From: Oscillospiraceae bacterium
Lineage (GTDB): Bacteria > Bacillota > Clostridia > Oscillospirales > Oscillospiraceae
Assembly: GCA_016295225.1 (NCBI GenBank)
Contig: JAEDLP010000050.1
Span: forward strand, 1 to 12,712
Direction: 5' to 3'
Length of the DNA stretch: 12,712 nucleotides
The position numbers and the translations under genes were made by a program. This document shows positions 6,504 to 12,712 of the stretch, in pieces (the first letter of the stretch is position 1; each line of letters starts with the position of its first letter). The notes under the pieces were generated by a model. The model saw nothing but the letters and a program-made list of their open reading frames with translations, was not told the DNA's origin and did not search any database.

Positions 6504-7213
6504 AGCGGCTTCTCGATCTGGGGGGCCGGTTGGTGGAGTATACCCTCACCCGAAAGTCTGTGAAGAATATCAACATCCGGGTCCGGGCCGATGGGACGGT
6601 GGGGGTCTCTGCGCCCCACCGGATCACGGATCAGGAGGTGGAGACAATTTTGGTCAGCCGGGGGGATTTCATCCTGGGAGCCCTGGAGAAGTTTTCCGCC
6701 CTGGCCCAGCAGGAGAGCGGGGAGCCCGCCTATGACCAGGGGAAAACCGTCTGGCTTCTGGGGCGGAAGTATCCCATCCGTCTGCAGGAGGGTAAGAAAA
6801 ACCGGGCGGAGCTGGCAGGGGACGAGATCCTGCTTCAACTGCGGAACCCCTCCAGTGGAGAACTGCGAAAAAAGACCATGGAGGACTTTTACAAGGCCCA
6901 GTGCCTGGCGGTCACCACGGAACTGTGCCATGGGATTCATCCTCATCTGGAGCCCCTGGGAGTCCCCTTTCCGGAGATCAAGGTCCGCTCCATGACCTCC
7001 CGCTGGGGGAGCTGCAAGCCCAGCGACAAGCGGGTCACCTTTGCCTGGCAGTTGGTGAAAGCGCCCGTGGAGTGCGTGGAGTACGTGGTGTGGCACGAAC
7101 TGATCCACTTTCTCCACCTGAATCATTCCCCGGCCTTTTACGGTTGCCTGGAACAGTTTGTCCCCGACTGGAAAGCTCGACGCAAGCGCCTCAATTCCGG
7201 CCCTTGGCCATAA
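6500..7213 (+). CDS. YgjP-type zinc metallopeptidase (DUF45)
   Basis: Predicted cytoplasmic metal-dependent protease or hydrolase of the YgjP/DUF45 group; substrates are unknown. The 237-residue length is typical. The zinc site is H199-E200-L-I-H203 followed by H209 in LNHSPAF, giving HExxH-x5-H. The family hallmark RSMTSRWGSCKPSDKRVTFAW sits just upstream, around residues 165-185. The N-terminal part (VEYTLTRKSVKNINIRVRADG) is the usual beta-rich entry. It starts at GTG 6500 inside the thioesterase stop codon (GTGA), with GAGAGGG as ribosome site, so the two proteins are translationally coupled. No signal peptide is present. A functional link to lipid release is possible but rests only on the overlap. 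Confidence 0.9.
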   Translation: MKRLLDLGGRLVEYTLTRKSVKNINIRVRADGTVGVSAPHRITDQEVETILVSRGDFILGALEKFSALAQQESGEPAYDQGKTVWLLGRKYPIRLQEGKKNRAELAGDEILLQLRNPSSGELRKKTMEDFYKAQCLAVTTELCHGIHPHLEPLGVPFPEIKVRSMTSRWGSCKPSDKRVTFAWQLVKAPVECVEYVVWHELIHFLHLNHSPAFYGCLEQFVPDWKARRKRLNSGPWP

Positions 7214-7231
7214 ATTACCGGCAGAACAGAC

Positions 7232-7261
7232 ACAGCGCGGCAGGGTTTGCCGCGCTGTTTT
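7232..7261 (+). terminator. Intrinsic terminator after the metallopeptidase
   Basis: A perfect 11-bp stem, ACAGCGCGGCA (7232-7242) with TGCCGCGCTGT (7248-7258), has a five-base loop and runs into TTTT. It closes the thioesterase-metallopeptidase pair. Confidence 0.9.
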
Positions 7262-7296
7262 GCAGAAAAGAAGGGAAGAAAAATTTACCGGAAAAC

Positions 7297-7325
7297 TTGC
7301 AATCCCCCCATAAATCCGTTACACT
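7297..7325 (+). promoter_or_regulatory. Sigma-A promoter of the SLH/L,D-transpeptidase gene
   Basis: TTGCAA (7297-7302), a 17-base spacer and TACACT (7320-7325) lie after the preceding terminator. Transcription would start near 7332, leaving a leader of about 80 bases before the ATG at 7412. The leader carries no structure that I recognise as a riboswitch. Confidence 0.65.
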
Positions 7326-7411
7326 GAATTCATATGAAATTCAACCGCATTTTGTGCCTGGGTCGGCCGTTCCACCACCAGGGATAGAAATGCGCTTGGG
7401 AGGAACGAGAG

Positions 7412-10141
7412 ATGAAGAAAATTCTGCAAAAAGCCATTTCCTTGGTCCTGAGCGTGACCATGGCGCTGGGGCTTGCCACCTCCGCCGGAGCCGCCTTTGA
7501 GGATTTCAAGGACGTCAAGGGACACTGGGCGGAGAGCACCCTGCGCCAGGCCTATGCCGACGGCATTCTGAAGGGATATGACGCCGCCACCATGGCCCCC
7601 AACAACAGCGTGACCACCGCCGAGGCCGTGACCGTGCTGTGCCGTGTGCTCCACGTCACCGGGCAAGGGGATGTCTCTGCCTTTGAGATCCCCTCTGACG
7701 CCTGGTACAAGGACGAAGCTGCCAAGGCGGTCTATGCCGGCCTGCTGGATGAGAGCTATGGGACCAACCTGAATCAGCCCATTTCCCGTGGGGACGCCTT
7801 CCGTCTGTTTGGCCGGGCCTTCCAGGTCACTACGGCAGACCCTGACCTGTCTGTTTTAAAGCAGTTTGCCGACGCGGCCTACCTCACCGGGGAGACCCAG
7901 CGGGCAGCGGCCTCCCTGATTGAGGCCGGCGTGGTCAACGGCAGCGAAGGCCGGCTCCAGGCGGACCGTTCCCTGACCCGGGCGGAGTTCGCCTCCATCC
8001 TCTATCGTCTGGCTGGGGTCTACACCACCGCCGACGGCTATCAGGATAACCGGAATACGGGCACGGTCATTTCCGGGGACGCGGACCTGAGCGGCCGAAC
8101 TGCCGGCGACCTCTGGTTCGATGATTCCTCTTCTGTGATCAGCCTCACCGACGTCAGCGCGTCCCGGGTGGCCATTCGCTCCGACCGGTTAAATTCCCTG
8201 TCCATCCAAGGCACGGGCGTCATAGATCAGCTCATCCTGGCAGCCCGCACCGGCGACGTGATCCTGAACCTGCCCAAGGCCTATACCGTCGGCACCCTGA
8301 CGGTAGGGGACGGCGCAGGCAACGTGACCTGCTCCGGGACTATCGACAGGGTGGAGGTTACCGGCAGCGGCCGAACCGTCGCCATCAACAGCTCTGTGGA
8401 TGCCCTGGCCATTTCCGGCAGCGATAACACCATTTCCCTCAAGAGCGGCTGCACTGTGGGTAAGATCATCATCCGCGGCGCGGACAACACCTTGAAGCTG
8501 GACGGCAACGCAGACGCTCTGCTTCTGGCCGGCCGGGACAACACCGTTTCCGGCAGCGGCCGGGTGGCCGACGTGACCCTGAACACCAAGTATTACAAGC
8601 TGAACGTATCCAAAGGCAGCGTCACCAACTGGACGGGCTATGACCTGTCCGGGGTGGAGGTGAGCCTCTCCGCCCCCCATACCCTGGCTGCGGGTAAGGT
8701 CCTGAAAGCCACGGCTCACCTGACGGTTCCCGAAGAGCACGAGGGCAAGCTGTGCACCGCCTCCTGGTACTTAAACGGCCAGTTGATGGAGCAGGAGCCC
8801 GTGCTCCTGGGCAAGGATACCCCCGTTTCCTCTATCACCCCCAACTACACCCACGATATGGAGGAGAACGGCGTGGTGGAGTTTGTTCTCAGCTATAAGG
8901 ACTCCGATGGGGACGAGTACACCGAGAAAGCCTCCGCCAACGTGAAGCTGGAGAACTTCGCCGATCTGGGTCTGGCGGATACAGTGGTGACCCTCTCCGT
9001 GCCTGAGACCTTGGCCGCCGGGGAAACTCTGAAGGCCACCGCCACGGTGGACAGTCCCGAAGTGGGTAAGGTGTGCAGGGGCGTCTGGTATGTGGACGGC
9101 AAGGATGTCTCCTCCGGCAAGGTGACCCTGGGCAAGAGCAGTCCCTATCTTTCCTTCAACTATGACTACTACTACGGCATGCCGGAAACCAGCACGGTGG
9201 AGCTTGTCCTGTATTATACCACCGAGGATGGCCGCCAGCAGGAGGTCCGGGGAAAAGCCCAGCTGAAGGTGGAGAATTTCCCGGACAACGGCATTGCCCG
9301 GGCGTCGGCCTCCCTCAGCGCTCCCGCTACCCTGGAAGCAGGGGCAACCCTGGAAGTTACGGCCAACCTGAAGTACCCCGAGGCAGGCAAGACCTGCACC
9401 GGGACTTGGTATGTGGACGGCAAGAAGATCTCCACCCAGACCATCGTGTTGGGGAAGGACACGCCGAAGCTGAGCCATAAGTACACTTATACCGAGGATA
9501 TGAAGCTCACCTCGGAGATCAAGTTCGTTCTGACCTACACCACCGAGGACGGTCGGTTCCAGCAGATTAGCGCTGCCAAGACCATTAATCTGAAAAACTA
9601 CGGTTATCTGTACTATCACAACATGACCGAGGAGGAAGTTCTGAAAAAGGTTACCAGCACTTACGCCGGCAACTATACCCTGTCCTGGGCCTTGAATCAC
9701 GACTATGATCCCGAATTGAAGACCGCCTGGGTCAATCTGAAGGGGTATTCCAGCCAGACCAAGTATCTGGTCTGGGTTAATCTGACCTACCAGCGGGTGA
9801 ATATCTTTGAGGGCTCCCAGGGGAACTGGAAGCTGATCCGGGAGTGCCTGTGTGGCTCCGGTAAGCCTTCCACCCCCACAATCAAGGGCGTGTTTACCAC
9901 CTCCTACAAGCAGACCTCCTGGAACTATGGATCCTACTACTGCGGTCCCATCGTTCGTTTCTACGGCTCCTCGGGTTATGCCTTCCACTCCCGTCTGGAG
10001 TACTGGCCCATGAACTCTGACCGGTACTATGACGCCCGCATTGGCTTCCCCATCAGCCACGGCTGTCTGCGGATGTATAACGACGACATTTGGTTCATGT
10101 ACAACAACATTCCCAACGGCACCACTGTGGTGGTTCACTAA
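7412..10141 (+). CDS. Secreted SLH-domain protein with C-terminal L,D-transpeptidase (YkuD) domain
   Basis: Predicted exported wall enzyme that binds the cell wall non-covalently and makes 3-3 cross-links or attaches proteins to peptidoglycan. The start is fixed by GGGAGGA (7398-7404), seven bases ahead. The 909 residues are, in order: a signal peptide (1-27, ending SAGA); three SLH repeats at about 29-80, 88-140 and 148-202; a Gly/Asp/Asn/Val-rich beta-helix-like segment (about 213-410) with short repeating turns such as SGSDNTISLKSG and RGADNTLKLDG; three repeats of about 108 residues (from 417, 526 and 633), each with TLxAG near its start and a Cys-x3-WY[LV][DN]G core; and a YkuD domain from about 780. 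The active site is H859 with S882-H-G-C885-L-R887. It has its own promoter and terminator. Confidence 0.93.
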   Translation: MKKILQKAISLVLSVTMALGLATSAGAAFEDFKDVKGHWAESTLRQAYADGILKGYDAATMAPNNSVTTAEAVTVLCRVLHVTGQGDVSAFEIPSDAWYKDEAAKAVYAGLLDESYGTNLNQPISRGDAFRLFGRAFQVTTADPDLSVLKQFADAAYLTGETQRAAASLIEAGVVNGSEGRLQADRSLTRAEFASILYRLAGVYTTADGYQDNRNTGTVISGDADLSGRTAGDLWFDDSSSVISLTDVSASRVAIRSDRLNSLSIQGTGVIDQLILAARTGDVILNLPKAYTVGTLTVGDGAGNVTCSGTIDRVEVTGSGRTVAINSSVDALAISGSDNTISLKSGCTVGKIIIRGADNTLKLDGNADALLLAGRDNTVSGSGRVADVTLNTKYYKLNVSKGSVTNWTGYDLSGVEVSLSAPHTLAAGKVLKATAHLTVPEEHEGKLCTASWYLNGQLMEQEPVLLGKDTPVSSITPNYTHDMEENGVVEFVLSYKDSDGDEYTEKASANVKLENFADLGLADTVVTLSVPETLAAGETLKATATVDSPEVGKVCRGVWYVDGKDVSSGKVTLGKSSPYLSFNYDYYYGMPETSTVELVLYYTTEDGRQQEVRGKAQLKVENFPDNGIARASASLSAPATLEAGATLEVTANLKYPEAGKTCTGTWYVDGKKISTQTIVLGKDTPKLSHKYTYTEDMKLTSEIKFVLTYTTEDGRFQQISAAKTINLKNYGYLYYHNMTEEEVLKKVTSTYAGNYTLSWALNHDYDPELKTAWVNLKGYSSQTKYLVWVNLTYQRVNIFEGSQGNWKLIRECLCGSGKPSTPTIKGVFTTSYKQTSWNYGSYYCGPIVRFYGSSGYAFHSRLEYWPMNSDRYYDARIGFPISHGCLRMYNDDIWFMYNNIPNGTTVVVH
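8662..9600 (+). repeat. Three tandem ~108-residue protein repeats inside the SLH/L,D-transpeptidase gene
   Basis: The coding sequence repeats three times from about residues 417, 526 and 633. Each unit opens with [ST]LSxPxTLxAG, has a C-x3-W-Y-[LV]-[DN]-G core about 30 residues later and LGKxxP further on, then E[FLI][VK][LF]VLxY, and ends near KxENF or KNY. They look like Ig-type or similar beta-sandwich modules acting as a spacer. DNA identity between copies is only moderate, so the duplication is not recent. Confidence 0.75.
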
Positions 10142-10151
10142 AGAACACAGC

Positions 10152-10184
10152 ACCGCCCGGACCGATCAAGGTCCGGGCGGTTTT
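10152..10184 (+). terminator. Intrinsic terminator after the SLH/L,D-transpeptidase gene
   Basis: A perfect 12-bp stem, ACCGCCCGGACC (10152-10163) with GGTCCGGGCGGT (10170-10181), has loop GATCAA and is followed by TTTTG. On the - strand the same stem lacks a U-run. Confidence 0.9.
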
Positions 10185-10188
10185 GCGT

Positions 10189-10212
10189 CCCGTCAGCCAA
10201 AAGGCTGACGGG
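10189..10212 (-). repeat. Inverted repeat over the stop codon of the 176-aa gene
   Basis: CCCGTCAGCC and GGCTGACGGG are exact 10-bp inverted copies around four bases. The - strand stop codon (TGA, plus 10193-10195) is part of the stem, so the last codons form a hairpin in the mRNA. No U-run follows on either strand. It may end or protect the - strand operon transcript. Confidence 0.65.
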
Positions 10213-10723
10213 CGACGAAGGTCTCATACACCCGGGAGAGCAGTTCCCAGGTCTCCCGATCAAGAGCGCCGGTCTCCTCCTGGTGGCCGCAGCGCTGGAG
10301 CCACCGGAGGTTGTCAGCGGTACCGCAGTCCAGGGTCCCCGAGGGCGGAACGGCCTGCACGGGGGCGAAGACGTCGGACAGGGCCAGGAACATCCCCTGG
10401 ATCGGGTAGAGCAGGGGGGAGGTCTGGCCGGGCTGAATAACGGCGGGGTTATGGGGAAAGAGATTGGCGGCCCGGGGGGCGGACAGCCGATGGTTCACCT
10501 GGTCGTACTCCTCTGTAATGGCGTCCCAGGTGGTCTGATCCACCGTTCCGGTGACGGGCAGGCCCATGATGCGCTGAAAGACCATGACTCCTTCCAAGGT
10601 CCCCTCCCCAAAAGTCCCGTTGGGGATGAGGAAGGGGATCTCCCGGTGGACATGGGCCAGGGTGCGCAGCATTTCCTGGAGTCGGCGCACCGGTGTGCCA
10701 GTGGGTGGCGTGTGCTGGTTCAT
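10193..10723 (-). CDS. Protein with two peptidoglycan-binding (PG_binding_1-like) domains
   Basis: Third gene of the - strand operon, 176 residues from the ATG at 10723. AAAGGAG lies six bases ahead; the upstream TTG at 10741 would start inside the preceding stop region without a ribosome site. Residues 11-73 are a clear peptidoglycan-binding repeat (VRRLQEMLRTL, NGTFGEGTLEGVMVFQRIMGLPVTG, then VDQTTWDAI). Residues 104-166 are a second, more diverged copy (PIQGMFLAL, SGTLDCGTADNLRWLQR, then LDRETWELL). There is no signal peptide, membrane segment or catalytic domain. It follows the SpoIID fusion gene after 14 bases and probably works with it. A wall- or cortex-binding structural role is inferred. 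Confidence 0.88.
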   Translation of the reverse strand: MNQHTPPTGTPVRRLQEMLRTLAHVHREIPFLIPNGTFGEGTLEGVMVFQRIMGLPVTGTVDQTTWDAITEEYDQVNHRLSAPRAANLFPHNPAVIQPGQTSPLLYPIQGMFLALSDVFAPVQAVPPSGTLDCGTADNLRWLQRCGHQEETGALDRETWELLSRVYETFVARQPFG

Positions 10724-10737
10724 AGTGGGCTCCTTTC

Positions 10738-11949
10738 TCAATCGGTCTGACCATATTCCAGGCTGCGCCCGGGAAATTGGTTGGGGTGGAGGGCCAGGGA
10801 TTCCTGGATCTCCTCCGGGGTCAGCTCTCCGGCCAGGGAACTTCTAAAGGGGGTGAGCCCGGCGGAGGCCAGCACGGTCCGGTCGATACTGAGGAACCGC
10901 TCCGCGATGGCGTCCCAGGTGGCCTCGCTGACGGAACCCGTCTGGGGCAGCCCCGCGTCCCGCTGGAGGGCCATGACGGCCTGCCTGGTGGCTGGGCCGT
11001 AGACACCGTCGATGGTCACGAAGGGGATGTTGGTGTAGAACTGGGAGAGAACAGAGAGGAGGTACTGCAGAAAGGCCACCCGCTGGCTCTGCTGGCCGTA
11101 GGACAGGAACTCCTCATAGTCAAAGTTCAGTTGGCTCAGGGGCTGCCCCTCGCTGACCAGCTCGGACAGCCGGAGGAGCCCGCTGTAGAGCCGGACCATG
11201 GTGTACCAGGTTCCCTTGCCGATGATGCCGTCGCTGGTCAGGTTGAAAATTTTTTGGAACTGACGGACGGAGGCCTCAGTCTGGGGCCCAAAGAACCCAT
11301 CCACGATGGGGATCTTGGGAATGGCCGGGTAGGCCTGGGCGATGCGGTTGAGCATGAACTGGGCGATGCGGATGTCGGGGCTGCGCTCCCCCCGCCGCAT
11401 GGCGGTGCCGGGGTAGGAGTATTGGATGTCCTGGATGGGGGCGTTGACCACCAGCTCAATGTCATCCCCGTAATAGGTGCGGAGAATTTCCATAGAGTTG
11501 GTGCCCTCCTGGGCCAGATACTCGCTGCCCCATTGGGAGAGCCCGTCGCACTGGGTGGTTGTGCCGTTGCAGAACTTGGCGGACAAGGGTTCCACATACC
11601 CTTCCCGCCGGATGTAGTCATCAAAGAGTTCATCCACCAGCTGGCTGACGCTGTCGAAGATGGTCCGGTCCTTGATGAACCGCTGGTCATAGGCCGTGGT
11701 GGAGGTGATATTGAAGTCATATCCCTGGCTGGGATAGAACTCCGTGTACACACGGTTCAGGGCGAAGGAGACCTGGGCCAGGATATTGGCCCGCAGGGAG
11801 GAGTAGTGCCAGGTGGGGTAGATCTCGCTGGAGGCCACGTTTTTGATGTAGTCGATGAAGGGGACGGTGACGTTCTCCGCACTGCTGCTGGGGGTCCCCA
11901 GATGAACGGTGATGTAGGTGGGGATGTATGGTACGACAGAAATTGGCAT
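10738..11949 (-). CDS. SpoIID-like domain fused to two peptidoglycan-binding domains
   Basis: Second gene of the - strand operon, 403 residues from the ATG at 11949 with GGAGGG eight to nine bases ahead. Upstream open frame (to 12120) overlaps the preceding gene and lacks family features. Residues about 24-165 resemble SpoIID/LytB. VPFIDYIKNVASSEIYPTW has the catalytic-Glu-type ASSE (E42) and SLRANILAQVSFALNR the following helix. CNGTTTQCDGLSQWG (Cys127, Cys134) and EILRTYYGDDIE give the typical C-terminal signature. SpoIID itself is a sporulation lytic transglycosylase (established). Residues about 186-255 and 284-352 are peptidoglycan-binding repeats (DGFFGPQTEASVRQFQ and DGVYGPATRQAVMALQ). 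No signal peptide is visible, unlike true SpoIID, which is membrane anchored. Whether the glycan-cutting activity remains is unproven. Confidence 0.88.
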   Translation of the reverse strand: MPISVVPYIPTYITVHLGTPSSSAENVTVPFIDYIKNVASSEIYPTWHYSSLRANILAQVSFALNRVYTEFYPSQGYDFNITSTTAYDQRFIKDRTIFDSVSQLVDELFDDYIRREGYVEPLSAKFCNGTTTQCDGLSQWGSEYLAQEGTNSMEILRTYYGDDIELVVNAPIQDIQYSYPGTAMRRGERSPDIRIAQFMLNRIAQAYPAIPKIPIVDGFFGPQTEASVRQFQKIFNLTSDGIIGKGTWYTMVRLYSGLLRLSELVSEGQPLSQLNFDYEEFLSYGQQSQRVAFLQYLLSVLSQFYTNIPFVTIDGVYGPATRQAVMALQRDAGLPQTGSVSEATWDAIAERFLSIDRTVLASAGLTPFRSSLAGELTPEEIQESLALHPNQFPGRSLEYGQTD

Positions 11950-11963
11950 AGACAGTCCCTCCG

Positions 11964-12338
11964 TTACAGATCCTGGGGGGTTATGACCACGATATCCGTG
12001 CTTTCGCCGGCGATCTGGGGGATTAGCGGCAGATCCTGAACGCTGATGATGTCGGGGAAGATCTGCACGTTTTTGACCACCATCAGCCGAAATCCCTGGC
12101 GCTCCACCCAGACATCGCACAGGGCGAAGGGGGTGCTGTCGCCGGGGCTTTGACTGCTCTGGGGCGAGGGGGAGGAGATGGTGATGGGTGCGGTGTTGCC
12201 GCTGCGGTTGCTGGTTTGGACATCCAGAAGCTGGTCTCCCTCATCGCTATGTTGAACCACGGAGACGAAGGCGTCCTGGATGGGGAGCTGTCCACGGCTG
12301 GTGAAGACCCGGGTGACTAAGGTTCCGGAATAGGGCAT
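11964..12338 (-). CDS. Small beta-rich protein, first gene of the SpoIID/peptidoglycan-binding operon
   Basis: No certain family name. It has 124 residues from the ATG at 12338, which is fixed by AAAGGAGG nine bases ahead; open frame further upstream to 12572 is antisense to the divergent gene and is not used. The N-terminal half (SGTLVTRVFTSRGQLPIQDAFVSVVQ) and the middle (CDVWVERQGFRLMVVKNVQIFP) read like a prealbumin or carboxypeptidase-regulatory-type beta sandwich. A Ser/Pro/Gln-rich loop lies between them at residues 53-70. The end is DLPLIPQ and a polar tail. There is no signal peptide or membrane helix. It precedes the SpoIID fusion gene by 14 bases. A structural or scaffolding role in a spore or wall layer is inferred from context. 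Confidence 0.82.
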   Translation of the reverse strand: MPYSGTLVTRVFTSRGQLPIQDAFVSVVQHSDEGDQLLDVQTSNRSGNTAPITISSPSPQSSQSPGDSTPFALCDVWVERQGFRLMVVKNVQIFPDIISVQDLPLIPQIAGESTDIVVITPQDL

Positions 12339-12360
12339 ACGAAACGACCTCCTTTCCCTG

Positions 12361-12388
12361 TACTCTATGCGCGGCCCGGGCCAGGTGT
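12361..12388 (-). promoter_or_regulatory. Possible sigma-K promoter of the three-gene - strand operon
   Basis: On the - strand, CATAGAGTA (plus 12361-12369) fits the sigma-K -10 pattern CATAnnnTA. It is preceded after 17 bases by AC (plus 12387-12388), the short sigma-K -35 element. The start of transcription would fall just ahead of the AAAGGAGG ribosome site, giving a very short leader. The motif is short, so chance is possible. Confidence 0.45.
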
Positions 12389-12397
12389 CCCTGTTGA

Positions 12398-12426
12398 TTG
12401 ACTTTTCCGGGGAGATACAGTAAACT
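12398..12426 (+). promoter_or_regulatory. Sigma-A promoter of the metallo-beta-lactamase-fold gene
   Basis: TTGACT (12398-12403), 17 bases, then TAAACT (12421-12426), 40 bases ahead of the ATG at 12466. It stands back to back with the putative sigma-K promoter of the opposite operon. Confidence 0.65.
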
Positions 12427-12465
12427 GAAACCGGAACGATTCTGCCCCTGTAAGGAGAGAAGCCC

Positions 12466-12712
12466 ATGGACATCACCTTTGTATACCACAGCTGCTTTCT
12501 GGTCGAGCTGGAGAGCTGTTCCCTCCTGTTTGACTGGTATGGGGGCGACCTGCCGGACATTGACAGGAGCAAACCGCTGTATGTGCTGAACAGTCATCAC
12601 CATGGGGACCACTATTCCCCGGAGATCTTTACCCTGGGGATGGAGAACACCTGGTATATCCTGGGCAGCTGTATTCGGCTGTCCGCCAAGCGGAAGGCTG
12701 CCCTGGGCATTG
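12466..12712 (+). CDS. Metallo-beta-lactamase-fold hydrolase, N-terminal part (runs off the window)
   Basis: Starts at ATG 12466 with AAGGAGAG (12452-12459) six bases ahead and stays open to the window end, giving 82 residues. The opening MDITFVYHSCFLVELESCSLLFDWY is the two-strand start of small UlaG-type metallo-beta-lactamase-fold proteins. H44-x-H46-x-D48-H49 (NSHHHGDHYSPE) is the metal-binding HxHxDH motif. The remaining ligands would be beyond the edge. It is divergent from the SpoIID operon and has its own promoter, so a shared function is not implied. Substrate unknown. Confidence 0.9.
   Translation, partial: MDITFVYHSCFLVELESCSLLFDWYGGDLPDIDRSKPLYVLNSHHHGDHYSPEIFTLGMENTWYILGSCIRLSAKRKAALGI

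Noticed and set aside
8662..9600. Tandem repeats as a mobile element or CRISPR-like array
   Set aside because: The repeats are in-frame protein modules of about 320 bases with diverged DNA sequence, inside one coding gene.
8771..10153. 460-codon open frame on the - strand inside the SLH/L,D-transpeptidase gene
   Set aside because: Composition is repetitive Val/Gly/His/Gln, a shadow of GC-biased third positions. No family motif, and the + strand gene is clear.
10777..12039. 420-codon open frame on the + strand opposite the SpoIID operon
   Set aside because: Gly/Asp/Val-rich shadow with no recognisable domain. The - strand genes have motifs and ribosome sites.

Overview
The window looks like chromosome from a GC-rich, spore-forming Firmicute. 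A gut Oscillospirales (Flavonifractor/Lawsonibacter-like) is my best guess; this is inferred from gene content and codon use, not from a search. Support comes from strong AGGAGG-type ribosome sites, sigma-A promoters, intrinsic terminators, S-layer-homology (SLH) wall anchoring and a SpoIID-type sporulation domain. No RNA gene, insertion sequence or CRISPR array was seen. No gene-free stretch exceeds 300 bases.

Bases 1-2510: the 3' end of a pyrimidine operon on the + strand, pyrF (5' end missing)-pyrE-pyrB-pyrI, closed by a strong terminator. It makes OMP and UMP from orotate, and carbamoyl-aspartate through an E. coli-type allosteric aspartate carbamoyltransferase (catalytic plus zinc-binding regulatory chain).

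Bases 2510-4560: a small ECF sigma factor with a translationally coupled 93-aa partner (a minimal anti-sigma candidate), then two unrelated small membrane proteins of unknown role. An AT-rich three-armed dyad lies between the sigma pair and the first membrane protein. A hairpin terminator separates the second from a converging GIY-YIG nuclease-like gene.

Bases 4563-7261: on the - strand, the GIY-YIG protein and a lipoprotein N-acetylmuramoyl-L-alanine amidase. Divergent from the amidase on the + strand are an acyl-ACP thioesterase and an overlapping YgjP-type metallopeptidase. A perfect 10-bp inverted repeat lies in the divergent promoter region, with the amidase -35 box in its loop.

Bases 7297-10184: a monocistronic 909-aa secreted wall protein with three SLH repeats, a beta-helix-like segment, three ~108-residue repeats and a C-terminal L,D-transpeptidase domain.

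Bases 10189-12388: a compact three-gene - strand operon with 14-nt gaps. It encodes a 124-aa beta-rich protein, a SpoIID domain fused to two peptidoglycan-binding domains, and a 176-aa protein with two peptidoglycan-binding domains. None has a visible export signal, and a sigma-K-like promoter precedes the operon. This is the best candidate for a little-described system, possibly a late mother-cell spore-envelope or cortex-remodelling module. A divergent metallo-beta-lactamase-fold gene with its own sigma-A-like promoter runs off the right edge.

Overall, a housekeeping nucleotide operon is followed by a region rich in cell-wall functions (amidase, L,D-transpeptidase, SpoIID and peptidoglycan-binding proteins).
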